DNA from: Manduca sexta
Lineage: Eukaryota > Arthropoda > Insecta > Lepidoptera > Sphingidae
NCBI RefSeq assembly: GCF_014839805.1
Contig: NC_051115.1
Location: 372,001-436,000, forward strand
Length of the DNA: 64,000 nt
Direction of reading: 5' to 3'
In this document: one piece after another, positions 55,001-64,000 of the stretch
Layout of the letters: every line of letters begins with the position of its first letter
Position numbering within the stretch: position 1 is the stretch's first letter
Position numbers and translations under genes: made by a program
The notes under the pieces: generated by a model
Databases searched by the model: none
What the model was told of the DNA's origin: nothing
Seen by the model: only the letters and a program-made list of their open reading frames with translations

Positions 55001-58000
55001 GGTATATATACTGCACTTCGCGCAAATTCTGCTACCGCAAGTCAGAATTGTCCATCGCCATCTAGTGTGATTATTGGGATATATGTGAATATTTTACCGT
55101 CACATATACAAGAAAAATACTTTGGATGAGTTTACCGGTCACTTATAAACTTACATAAATATACTTAATTCATGCGTTTCAAATACCTCATATATGTTAT
55201 ATACTTCGTGCGTCTGATATTCTTACAGAGAGCTTTATTTCCTACGAGTTATATGTATACTTTCGGCGACTTATATACATACTTCGGGCGACTTATATAG
55301 ACATTTCCAGCATCTTATATACCAACTCTTTCATACGCCTCATACAATTCATACCAATCTACTATGATGTAGCCAGGAGTAGGAATGAAGATTTTGGGGT
55401 TCATTGAAATAAAATTTGTTCAATTTGTATTTAAGACTGAAAATGTACTCTTATTTATTTTAAATGAATGTCATTTTATAATTATTTATGTTGTTTTAAT
55501 TCTTTTAACCGCTATAATAAAATCTGACTACGCTCGAGTCATCTGAGCTATAGCACAGTTGCTATCTCCATTGACACCGGGAGGGGGGTGCACGTGCACT
55601 CCCCTCTCCGTAACAAATCACAATAAAAACAACTGAATGACAATGAGAACTATAACCACAGAGGTTTTATTAGGGCATATACAAATACCCGCGCGATTTA
55701 TATTTGAAAAAAAAAACAATATAATGATATTATGTAGCACCTACTTATGCAGATGCACCTTCCCAAAAGTAATCTTGGAGGTGCCCATGGCTATCTCCAG
55801 ATGATTATTATTAACTATACAGGGTCATTTTGACATTGCATTACTAAAGGAACCACATCGTCTTCACCTTTGACATTGTGTAAAAAATCATCCACTAATA
55901 ACTAATATTTTCAGCAAAAATACTGGTTTTAGTTTTCTGATTATTTAATATTTTTGTAGTTTAATGCGAAGACGACGTGTACGTGAGTGTATTTCTGACT
56001 GAAAGTATTATATTGCCGCAGCGACGAATTCTCTAAGCAGTAGAAGTAGCAATAGGCCACGTAAATTAAAATTATTTTTTATTAATAATTATTTCGTTCG
56101 AAACTTACACTTTTTTATGGTACATCTACGGTAGTAACTTATTGTAAACCATTACTTCCAATTATATGGTTTCATTTCGTAAAGCAATGTTAAAATTACA
56201 CTATATTTCAGCCAACCCCCAGCAAGTGCAACCACCCGCGATAGTAATATTTGACTTGAACACAGACACGCAAATCTTAAGGTATCAATTTAAAGATGAA
56301 GATATACCCGCTGCGAATACACCGACTGGTAAGTCATACTTTGAATAGTGAGACAGTGAGTCACTTAATGAGTTATTGAGTCAGCGAGTGTTTGAGTTAA
56401 TGAAAAATTTATTAAGGTACCTAATACGTTAATCGTAATAAGAGTGAGTGATTGAATCATTGAAGTAATGAGTTAATGAGTCATCGAAATAGTCAGTGCT
56501 TGAGTCAGAAAATTAGCGATAAAATGCTTAATCCCAATTTAGGTATAAAATTCTATTAAACAAAATACTTACCACAGGAAACTAAATTTCTTAAAATCAT
56601 AGTATTTTGAATAATAAATAAGCAGAAAAAAATAATCTCGCAATGTTATCGTAAAATATTTTACTATTCTCACTGACACAATGACTGACTTAACACTCAC
56701 TATTTTAATGACTCAATCATTCACTCGTTCATTAATGACACTGACATTAAAAAACGAAAAAGCAAATGGCGCCCCAAGTAAACACACACATCGCGCATTT
56801 ATCTCCGAAGGGGTATGCAGAGGCGCAGCCAGGGCACCCACTTTTCGCCAAGTGTGTTCCGTCCCATGATGTGATAGGGGGCGAGCTTATCGCTATATCG
56901 GGCATAAATTCCAGACTGATACTAAGCAGGAAAACCCAAATATCACTTTGCCCGACCTGGCATTTGAACCCAGGACCTCAGAGCGCTGCCCTACCGTGCA
57001 TGCAGGAGAACTACGCCACCAAGGCAGGCGCCCTAAGTAAATTTTACATTTTCCTGGTCAAGTACATACAAATGCTTTATCCACAGGCCTGGCGTCAATA
57101 ACCATAGACATGCAGTCGGATTGTGCCTCCGCCTACGCGTATGTACCAGATCTGACTACGTTTGGTCTTATAGTGTATTCGCTGAAAGATAATGACAGCT
57201 GGAGGTTGTCGCACAGTTACTTCCACTTCAATCCTATAGCTGGAAACTTGAATATTGCGGGTAAGTAAAATAATCAAGTGGCGATAGCCTAGTTGGTTGT
57301 AGAACGGACTGCCGAGACGAATGTCCGCAGATTCAAAACCCAAACACACCTCTGATTTTTCTAAAATAATGAGGGTATTTGTGAATTACCGCTTTAACGG
57401 TGAAGGAAAACATCGTCAGTAAACTGCATACCTGAGAAGTTCTCTACAGTAATTTTGAGGGTGTGTGAAGTCTTCCCGCACTACAGCGTGGTAGACTAAG
57501 GCCCAATCCCTCTTAATAGTAGAGGAGGCCCGTGCCCAACGGTGGGACAGTATAATATAATGCAGGGCTATTGTTTTTATTAAAGTATGTCAGTGCATGA
57601 CGTAACAGCGAATAGAAGACCTAAAACCGAAACCAAACATCATTCCAGGACAGAATTTCCAATGGAACGACGGCATATTTAGCATCACAATCAAACAAAC
57701 CGGCAGAGAGTGCAACACGGCGTACTTCCACCCACTGATTAGTTTCCACGAGTTCGCTGTATCAACCTGTGTTCTTAATAACAAGACGGCTATCCAGGCA
57801 TCCAATTACTGGTCACTTTATTCTGTAAGTATGAAAATACTCCTAGCCGATCGGCAATCGGTCAATCTCAACGGGGATCAGCCACGCAGGAGATATAATG
57901 CACAAGTGTGTACAATACTCAGCATACTTTGTTTCTTCACTCTCATAGTCCGATGAGACGGCAATCCGACATGACCGGAGAGAGATCAGGACCAAGGGCT

Positions 58001-60716
58001 TTACGTGCCGAGGCACGGGGGTATCACAGCAAACTTCCTAACTTAACTGCGACTGAGTAATTAAGATGGAAAAAACTAGTTCTAATTACTTTCGACCGGA
58101 CCCGGAATCCTACAGGATCTCAGCATGGTAGTCGTATTCGTAACACGTACACACAGTAACTACGCTATCGAGACAAACTATTAATTCTTCCAGTGACTAA
58201 TTTCAAGGTGTTTGGAAAAATCTTTCTTTAATTGAAGGATTGGTCCCACGGAATTTTTAATAAAATCGGTTAAGCCAGGGGTTCCCTAAGTATGCCCCGT
58301 AGAAAGTAAAGAGGGGCATCGTCAGTCGATTTTTTTCGACTGTCTTCTTCAATAGGACAGGGCGCCGCGAAAAAATACTAAACTTGTAACTGCGCCGCGG
58401 ATTACAAAGATTGAGAACCCCTGGGTTAAGCAGTTTGTTCACCATATTATCACCAGGTAGTAGGAGAGCGTGGTGATGAGAGCCAGTCGACGATGCACGG
58501 CCACCACGCCGGCTCCAACGTGATGTTCTACGCCGAGATCGGCCGCAGCGCCGTCACCTGCTGGCACACCGCTAGACTCCTCAAGCCCTCCAACATCGCC
58601 ATATTAGCGAAAGACAACACGCGATTGAGTTATCCTTGCGGTAAGTTTAAAATCCAACACGAATTTAAACAGATCACCAATTGTAAAGGGGCAATGCCCA
58701 TCAGTCATAAATATTATAGTCTGTTAAGATTTTTATATATTATCTGTGGTGTAGAGGTGCAACACTAGTTTATGTCTCCTTTGTGGTTTCCAAAAAAATG
58801 TAGTCGACATGTTTCTGTTAAAATTAATAAAAAGTATTTGTATATAACGCTGCATATAATTTTGAGATTAAATCCCGAAAGAAAAGCAAAATACCCCTAA
58901 GATGTTTTTATTACACTAACACCAATTTACTTTTTCTCTTTTTTTTTTTTACTCACTTTAATATTTTATTGTTTTTTTTAGCGAATAGTCTTTCGTTTGA
59001 CCACTATCTCGCCTGATGGTAAGTGATGATGTGGTTTACGGTGGAGCACGCTTGCCTAGAAGATAGGTACATATTCACTCGTGACTTGAAGATGCCCAGG
59101 TTATAATTATCGGGAAATATAGACTCCGGCAAAGAGTTTCGTTTGTGTGCAAAATGCACTAAAAACGAAAAGTATTCAGTGAACATAAAATAATCCTGCA
59201 CAGTATTTCATTTACGTATTGAAAATGAGTAAGGTAAAAGATCCGTTAAAGATTCGCCAAAAAAGCATCGATATCCGTAACATCACCATATTTGAGAGTC
59301 CACGAAATAAGCGCAACGCTGCGCTGTCGACGTCTCGTACAAATAATTAGTTTGTTTTTTTTCGCAACACTTATACATAGGTTTAAAGTTCCCACGTTCT
59401 TTTTATTTATTTCAGACTTGCATGTAACGGATGACGAGGTTTGGGTGATGGCCAACTCTCTCCCGCGCTTCAGCTACTCCAGACTTGACACTGACGAATA
59501 CAACTTCTTCGTATATAGGTTAGCACATTAATTGATTTTTTTATTGCTTTGAATGACGAGACGAGCTTGCCTTTCGCCTGATGGTGAGCGATACGACCGA
59601 AACAGTAGAAACATAATAATAATATCAGCCCTGAATTATATACTTGCCCACTGCAGAGCACGGGCCTCCTCTACTACTGAGAGGGATTAGGCCTTAGTCC
59701 ACCACGATGTAGTGCGGATTGGTAGACTTCACACACCTTCGAAATTCCTGTAGAGAACTTCTCAGATGTGCAGGTTTCCTCACGATGTTTTCCTTCACCG
59801 TTAAAGCGAACGATAAATTCACAAAGAATACACACATGTTTTTAGAAAAGTCAGAGGTGTGTGCCCTAGGGATTTGAACCTGCGGACATTCGTCTTGGCA
59901 GTCCGTTCCACATCCAACTAGGCTATCACCGCTTAGAAAGGTGTAGAAACATCAACACGTTGAATTACAAAGTATTGTTTGGTATTCCACTGCGCTCGCT
60001 TAAGACATGAGATGTTAATTATCATTTCCAGTAGTTACACTGGCTACAATGTTCAAACCGGAACACAACAGTGACTACACACTGCTTGGCGCATTATCCG
60101 CTGCTCCTGTAATAGCTCTCCGACATGATAGCCAACAATAGTGGTCTTAGGAAGTGGTTGAATGGAGCCACCGCCTTATTTCCTTTTTTTATATGGGCAC
60201 CCCTAAGTGACCCCACTGTACCTGATGGTAAGTGGTGTGGGGTCCAATAGAATGTCGACTGATGAGAGATTACTACCCCTTATGGGATAAAAGCGAACCT
60301 CATAGATAACCGGCGACAGCCTAGTTGGTTGTGGAACGGACTGCAGAGACAAATGTCCGCAGGTTCAAATCACAAGGGCACACTCCTGACTTTTCTAAAA
60401 AAATGTGGGTATTTTTTGTAAATGATCGCTTGCTTTAACGGTGAACGAAAACATCGTGAGGAAATCTGCATATCTGAGAAATTCTCTATAGGAATTTTCG
60501 AAGTTGTGTAAAGTCTGCCTGCACTACAGCGTGGTGGACTAAGGCCTAAACCCTCTCAGTAGTAGAGGAGGCCCGTGCAGTGGGACAGTATATAATACAG
60601 GGCTGATATTATTGTTATTATTATATAGTCAAAATGAGGCTTTATTTTCATATTTATTCCTTTTTTTCAGAGCATCTATAAAAGATCTCATATCGGGGAC
60701 AATTTGCAACAACTAA
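49048..60716 (+). CDS. Yellow/MRJP-family secreted protein 2 (spliced, 12 exons)
   Basis: Tandem paralogue of the gene at 27857. Exons: 49048-49180, 50421-50525, 51216-51263, 52271-52306, 53276-53377, 54361-54531, 56212-56328, 57087-57260, 57649-57824, 58457-58640, 59416-59518, 60671-60716 (TAA); phases agree throughout, 464 residues. A strong acceptor (T-run then ACAG) sits 2 nt before the ATG, so a 5' UTR intron is likely. The signal peptide core is about residues 5-16. EVFAWKQLTYDIDGVA follows, then a linker of about 80 residues encoded by exons 2-5, where gene 1 uses a single exon. The linker contains RRKR at 57-60 followed by QS, a furin-type site. Propeller landmarks: [88 protein letters not shown] and a C-terminal TICNN. 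Exons of 117, 184, 103 and 46 nt have the same lengths as their counterparts in gene 1. Sequons include NQS and NKT. The two short linker exons (48 and 36 nt) are supported by phase and splice signals only. Confidence 0.9.
49194..49255 (-). mobile_element. S1 SINE tail fragment in Yellow gene 2
   Basis: About 60 bp of the tail (AATATCAGCTCTGTATTATA), starting 13 bp after the donor of exon 49048-49180. Confidence 0.75.
49603..49836 (-). mobile_element. S1 SINE in Yellow gene 2, head missing
   Basis: Tail and body intact; stops at GAGGTGTGTTTGGGTT, before the tRNA-like head. Confidence 0.8.
50876..51122. mobile_element. MITE M4 in Yellow gene 2
   Basis: Same inverted ends (CGCTCTTAATAAAATAATGA ... 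TTATTTTATTAAGAGTACGA) and same body. Lies in the intron between exons 50421-50525 and 51216-51263, ending about 90 bp before the latter. Confidence 0.8.
51448..51690 (+). repeat. Repeat with ATAGGCCGCGGCCTAT core, in Yellow gene 2
   Basis: Same unit as 45283-45539: TAGGCCACTTTATTTGTGCC, a TATG run, GAGTGAGCGTCCTCTGAAAT, ATAGGCCGCGGCCTATACGG, ending near AATCCAGGA. Both copies are flanked by degenerate AGTGC/CAGT sequence. Confidence 0.65.
52330..52890 (-). repeat. R5 repeat split by an unknown insert
   Basis: 52330-52510 and 52730-52890 are the two parts of R5 in minus orientation. The 220-bp insert begins with TTTATT runs and contains GGATCTAATGGCTAGTCAGA. Intron of Yellow gene 2. Confidence 0.65.
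53400..53672 (+). repeat. R1 repeat in Yellow gene 2
   Basis: Full-length copy, starting 23 bp after the donor of exon 53276-53377. Confidence 0.75.
53676..53905 (-). mobile_element. S2 SINE, diverged, in Yellow gene 2
   Basis: ATACCTGAAGGGGTAGACAA through TACGCCATCAAGGC; follows an R1 copy directly. Confidence 0.72.
54567..54854 (+). mobile_element. Helitron-like element H1 in Yellow gene 2
   Basis: Complete copy in the intron after exon 54361-54531, ending GACAACGTCTGTCGTGTCAA then CTAG. Confidence 0.7.
54890..55110 (+). repeat. R10 repeat in Yellow gene 2
   Basis: CACTGCAGAGGAACAGTTGC, TTGACCGGCCGCGGCCCC, GAAGGTGGTATATATACTGC, TTGTCCATCGCCATCTAGTG. Follows H1. Confidence 0.68.
55130..55360. 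repeat. Degenerate CTTATATAC-type tandem repeat
   Basis: Loose units of roughly 25 bp around CTTCGGGCGACTTATATAC recur with much variation (CTTCGTGCGTCTG, CTTTCGGCGACTTATATAC, CAGCATCTTATATACC). Intron of Yellow gene 2. Confidence 0.5.
55818..56204 (-). mobile_element. M1 MITE abutting exon 7 of Yellow gene 2
   Basis: Starts ACAGGGTCATTTTGACATTG and ends in a decayed right end (TAAAATTACACTATA) only 6 bp before the acceptor AG of exon 56212-56328. The end of the element thus supplies part of the polypyrimidine tract. Confidence 0.85.
56340..56745. repeat. Foldback rich in TGAGTCA/AATGAGT words
   Basis: The left part (56340-56510) repeats TGAGT, AATGAGT and TGAGTCA on the plus strand. The right part (56670-56745) has the complement (ACTCA, TGACTCAATCATTCACTC). 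About 160 bp of AT-rich sequence lies between. It begins right after the donor of Yellow gene 2 exon 56212-56328. Probably a degenerate foldback repeat. Confidence 0.55.
56769..57033 (-). mobile_element. S2 SINE, full length, in Yellow gene 2
   Basis: CATCGCGCATTTATCTCCGA through GAACTACGCCACCAAGGCAG. Ends 53 bp before exon 57087-57260. Confidence 0.8.
57278..57572 (+). mobile_element. S1 SINE in Yellow gene 2
   Basis: Nearly full length, starting 18 bp after the donor of exon 57087-57260. B box changed to GATTCAAAACCC, as at 13988, hinting at a subfamily. Confidence 0.85.
57846..58150 (+). repeat. R3 repeat in Yellow gene 2
   Basis: Starts 22 bp after the donor of exon 57649-57824: GGTCAATCTCAACGGGGATC through CAGGATCTCAGCATGG. 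Confidence 0.7.
59545..60095 (-). repeat. R1 repeat split by an S1 SINE
   Basis: End segment 59545-59611, then S1, then 59935-60095 (GTATTGTTTGGTATTCCACT ... GGCTACAATGTTCAAACCGG). Confidence 0.78.
59612..59934 (-). mobile_element. S1 SINE inserted in R1
   Basis: Full length. R1 sequence flanks it, and TAGAAACAT is present on both sides (59604 and about 59946). Intron of Yellow gene 2. Confidence 0.87.
60205..60290 (-). repeat. R2 fragment in Yellow gene 2
   Basis: Keeps CCAATAGAATGTCGACTGAT; about 85 bp. Confidence 0.6.
60309..60620 (+). mobile_element. S1 SINE in last intron of Yellow gene 2
   Basis: Full length, opposite in orientation to the copy at 59612, with a TTATTGTTATTATTAT tail. 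Ends 50 bp before the last exon. Confidence 0.86.
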
Positions 60717-60722
60717 ACTAGA

Positions 60723-60728
60723 AATAAA
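60723..60728 (+). terminator. Polyadenylation signal of Yellow/MRJP gene 2
   Basis: AATAAA occurs 6 bp after the TAA stop, followed by a TTTATT-rich tract. The arrangement matches that of gene 1. Confidence 0.7.
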
Positions 60729-60799
60729 ACGATGTTTATTTATTATTTAATAAACAAAATTACAGTTAACATTGTTTTATTCACACCATACTTTCCTTA

Positions 60800-61052
60800 T
60801 CCTACTAATATAATAAATGCGAAAGTTTGTGAGGATCTTTGTATGTTTGTTCCTCTTTCACGAAAAAACTACTGAACGGACTTGGATGAAACTTTACAGT
60901 AATATTGGTTATACATCAGAATAACACATAGGCTACAATTTATAATGATTTTGTGTAATTTGGTCATAATATAACAATACATATCAAGTAAGTCTGAAAA
61001 AATACGTATCCCGGTAAATCCTTCACGCGGGCGAAGCCGCGAACAAAAGCTA
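60800..61052 (+). mobile_element. Helitron-like element H2
   Basis: Nearly the same as the copy at 14731 (AATATTGGTTATACATCAGA shared), ending CGCGGGCGAAGCCGCGAACA. Lies between the two convergent genes. Confidence 0.65.
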
Positions 61053-61801
61053 CTATATTATAATTCTCTTTGCACCTTACTCTTCAGCTTTCTCACGCCT
61101 GCTTTCTTGCTGGGCTGCTGTATTTAGCCTTACTAGCTCTGATAAGGAAAGGAGAAAGAGAAAGAAAATTCCTAGAATATGGCAGAGGAAAAGAGGATGT
61201 TTTCCTCGTCCCTTCTTACCTAGGGCTGCCATACGTCCCGAATTCCCCGGATTTGTCTGTGATATTGTAAACCACTCCTTATTCTAATAACTTTGTCATG
61301 TATGCAATCAGCCTTAGCAAGTGTGCCAATATGAGAAATGGATATACTTCGGATGGTTGGCTGCCGAGAATAATGTCGGTCTTCACTAATAAATTATTAC
61401 AAACCAAATCTGCTTTATGTTCATACAAAAACATCACATTGTCCTAGTATGAACGGTGTCCGGAGGGCCTCCAGTAGGGATTTTAAAAAGTGTCCAGATG
61501 TAATCACAGAGATATCGTAAGCCCGCCGCATTACGCATTTACACTTTCATGGAGAATCAAGGGCATAGCTACAGCCGTATCAGCCATGTCAGTAATAAAG
61601 GGGCCATCTTGGCGCATACCTACATTAAACTAAGCAAGCGCCCAAAAGTTCGCACTGCCCTGAAGTCCCCCAAACAAATTTACATATAGGGCACCTATAT
61701 GGCAAGTTACGATACTGTGGAAAATAATGCCCCTGCTTAGGGTTCCGGGGAGCTCCCAGGGGCTTGCACTACACCGCACGGCCCTAGCGCTACGTCCTTG
61801 A
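61053..61801. other. Between convergent genes; 3' UTR of the minus-strand gene likely
   Basis: CTGCCATACGTCCCGAATTC near 61225 looks repeat-derived; the open frame at 61070-61270 has no known domain. 61737-61925 minus is the wrong frame of the last exon of the minus-strand gene. Confidence 0.4.
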
Positions 61802-63346
61802 TCATTGCGTGAACATCTCTAGGGTATTGGCAACCCTGGCCAGTTTGAGCGCGTCGAGAGCCCGCCGCGGCTCGGCGAGCCAGTCCCGCCGGCCGCGCGT
61901 CGTCACCAGCCGTCCCAGCATCCACCGCATCAGCTCCAACTTCTCTAATAATTTGTGCATCCGCCTGGAAACATTAAGTAATAATTAAATGGACATACAC
62001 ACACCCTCACGCCTTTTATATCCAAAGTGGTAAATAGCAGCGGAACTTATTACTCTTTGAGGATGGACTCCATAGGAGCAGATTTTTTACTGTCGGTAAG
62101 CGTCAGTCTATGTCAGTATGGTTCAGTCCATGTCAGTAAGTGTCAGTCAATGTCAGTAAGTGTCAGTCTGTCAGTAAGTGGCAGTCTATGTCAGTAAGTG
62201 TCAGTCCATGTCAGTGAGTGTCAGTTAATGTCAGTAAGTCTCAGTCTGTGTCAGTAAGTATCAGTCTAAGTCAGTAAGTGTCAGAGAATGAAAAATTGAC
62301 ACTGAAAAGTATTGTGCTGACCTTACTTGCAAACTATAAGTGCATTAACAGAATACTGTTATTTATAATACTAACGGATACAAAGGTCCGGTGTCCATCT
62401 CCTCATCATCATCTGCCTCTTCCCTCATGTCCCTGAGGTCCGTCAGTTCCTTGTCCCACTGATCTCTCACCAACAGATACTCCTCTTCCTTCTCTTTGAG
62501 GACAGTCTCCATGTGACGTAATTGTGTCTCTGTTGTTCCATACTCTGAAAGTGCTGCAAGTAGTTTCCTGAGGGAATTAAGAAGAAATCTTGTTTTATCT
62601 TACCATACAAATACTGTTTAACGATAACCATTTTAAAGAGAAAAACAAAAAAAATATATTAAATCTATGGTTTTTATTTAAGTAATTTGATCCCACAGGA
62701 AATAAATATTTTTAAGCAGATAGCAATAGCTTTGTGCAGGTGGCACTTTGTGATGAATGGCTACAGTAATTTTAGCCCTTTTGTAGTGGAAAGGCCATGC
62801 TGACAAAACCACAACTAACACCCAGTGGAGGAACTGCTGCTTTGATCTACAATTGTTTTATATTTTTTTATTTCTTCCTTCCTGCCAGCTCCACCTGGCT
62901 TCTTTGTTTACTTTGTACCCTCACTTATTTTATGTCCAATATAAAATGTCTGTAGTTATATAAGCAACTTAATTTGAGTAATAATTATTCTCATGTACCT
63001 TGATCTTTCATAAGTGCAACTATGTTCGCCTATGTGATGAATAAAGCATTTTATTTATTTATTTAAATACAGACAATGTTACAACCCATTTGATGGTCAT
63101 CATCTTGAATCACCCATTGCGTTTAGCTTCACCAAGAGCTGAACTACATTTCCCTAAACACTCACCCCTTCCTCTCCAACATTTCCGGATCCAACCTATC
63201 ATCAGGTGTGGTGACCAGTTTTTTAACAGCATGTGTGTGCGTGAGAGTCTTCACTAAAACCTGCTCGAGCACTTTAGCTGCTGCCCTATCTCCATATTCC
63301 TTTAGTGTCTGCTGTGATTTAGGCTGCTCAGTTATTTGCGGTGTTA
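61802..63346 (-). CDS. Coiled-coil protein, CENP-H-like C-terminal part (3 exons, 5' end missing)
   Basis: Three minus-strand exons with matching phases: 63346-63166 (enters with 2 nt of a codon), 62567-62382 and 61964-61802 (TGA), about 176 residues. Exon 1 reads QQTLKEYGDRAAAKVLEQV, then a TPDDRLDPEMLERKG segment. Exon 2 is a charged helix (LRHMETVLKEKEEEYLLVRD) ending in an acidic stretch, EEADDDEEMDTG. Exon 3 is a helix HKLLEKLELMRWML followed by GRLVTTRGRRDWLAEP and a final helix ending LEMFTQ. Helix-rich with coiled coil, then a short turn with DWLAEP before the last helix, is the layout I associate with CENP-H, an inner-kinetochore subunit. That match is from memory and weak; another coiled-coil cell-division protein is possible. 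The gene is convergent with Yellow gene 2, with the two stops about 1.1 kb apart. The start lies beyond 63346, possibly outside the window. That it is a real gene is better supported than its name. Confidence 0.55.
62098..62284. repeat. Roughly 20-bp tandem repeat in an intron of the minus-strand gene
   Basis: Nine or so imperfect units built on TCAGTAAGTGTCAGTC plus 3-4 variable bases. On the minus strand, the sense of the host gene, the unit reads CTGACACTTACTGACA. It lies in the intron between exons 62567-62382 and 61964-61802. Confidence 0.9.
62568..63165 (-). other. Intron of the minus-strand gene
   Basis: No feature seen except a TTTATT run near 63045. AG acceptor and GTGAGT donor at its ends are good. 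Confidence 0.5.
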
Positions 63347-63530
63347 CTAAAAAATATATATTTTTTTTATATATTTATTAATTCAGTCTACATATTAGGG
63401 TACAAACACCATAATATGCCTTAAATATAATTGACAAAGAATGGTTGCACTATGTTTGTAACCTTTTACATGTAGGCACAGCATGCTTAATAAGTAGTAT
63501 GTTAAACTAAAGTAAAGACTAGAACTTAAA

Positions 63531-63835
63531 TAATAATATAATATCAGCCCTGTGTATACTGTCTCACTGCTGCACGGGCCTCCACTAATACTGAGAAAGA
63601 TTAAACCTTAGTTCACCATGCTGTAGTGCGGATTGTTAGCCTTCACACACCCTCAAAATTCCTATAGAGAATTTCTCAGATATGCAGGTTTCCTCACAAT
63701 GTTTTTTCTTGTTAATAAAACAAGCGATCATACACACATAATTTTGGATATGTCAGATGTGTGTGCCCCTGGGTTCAATATCTACGGACATTAGTCTCAG
63801 CAGTCTGTTCCACACACAACTAGGCTATCCTTGTT
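63531..63835 (-). mobile_element. S1 SINE upstream of the minus-strand gene's visible exons
   Basis: Diverged full-length copy, 185 bp beyond the first visible exon. Confidence 0.82.
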
Positions 63836-64000
63836 TTATTATAGGTTTATTTGTAATTAACCATAACTAGTTTTTTGCATATAATAATCAGCCATTATGT
63901 ATTCACTGCTGAACGTAGACCTCCCCTAAAGATACATCCACCTAGTTTCTGTGACTTGTCAGATTATCTGTTAGTATAATACTATTTTTAATGTTATTTT

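Noticed and set aside
61737..61925. Open minus frame MDAGTAGDDARPAG...
   Set aside because: It is the +1 frame of the last exon of the minus-strand gene; the phase from the preceding exons selects HKLLEKLELMRW.

Overview
The window is nuclear DNA of a moth or butterfly. Coding sequence is cut into small exons with GT/AG introns, the background is AT-rich, and the space between exons is packed with short interspersed repeats. These include a tRNA-derived SINE present about 25 times and Helitron-like pieces ending in CTAGT. Order is inferred from the repeats and gene families; species cannot be told. No operon, phage, plasmid or CRISPR content is present.

Four genic regions are supported. (1) Positions 5733-21322, plus strand: ten coding exons of a three-domain gelsolin, 364 residues visible, with the first exon(s) not found. 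(2) 27857-36903, plus strand: a complete nine-exon gene for a secreted Yellow/MRJP-family protein of 413 residues. (3) 49048-60716, plus strand: a second, tandem Yellow/MRJP gene of twelve exons and 464 residues. It has the same intron phases and several identical exon lengths, but its N-terminal linker is spread over four exons and carries an RRKR furin-type site. (4) 61802-63346, minus strand: the last three exons of a small coiled-coil protein whose C-terminus resembles the kinetochore protein CENP-H (tentative). A decayed non-LTR retrotransposon reverse transcriptase lies at about 7330-8700 (minus), and a 3' scrap of another LINE at 23990-24185.

Everything else recognisable is repeat. Families were defined by comparing copies inside the window: S1 (tRNA-derived SINE), S2 (a second tRNA-related SINE), M1-M4 (MITE or foldback elements with inverted ends), H1 and H2 (Helitron-like), R1-R10 (unclassified interspersed repeats), and one 1.9 kb non-autonomous hAT element at 41103-43000 with an exact 8-bp target duplication. 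Many are nested, which gives a relative insertion order. A 41-bp tandem array lies in a yellow intron (34986-35220) and a roughly 20-bp array in an intron of the minus-strand gene (62098-62284).

The genes do not form a pathway. Gelsolin severs and caps actin; Yellow proteins are extracellular and linked to cuticle pigment and melanisation chemistry; the minus-strand gene is probably a cell-division factor. I found no convincing undescribed system. The most unusual observations are that one MITE abuts the splice acceptor of the equivalent exon in both yellow paralogues in the same orientation, that the second Yellow protein has a furin-type site in an expanded linker, and that the hAT element carries a 25-bp array of kappaB-like decamers.
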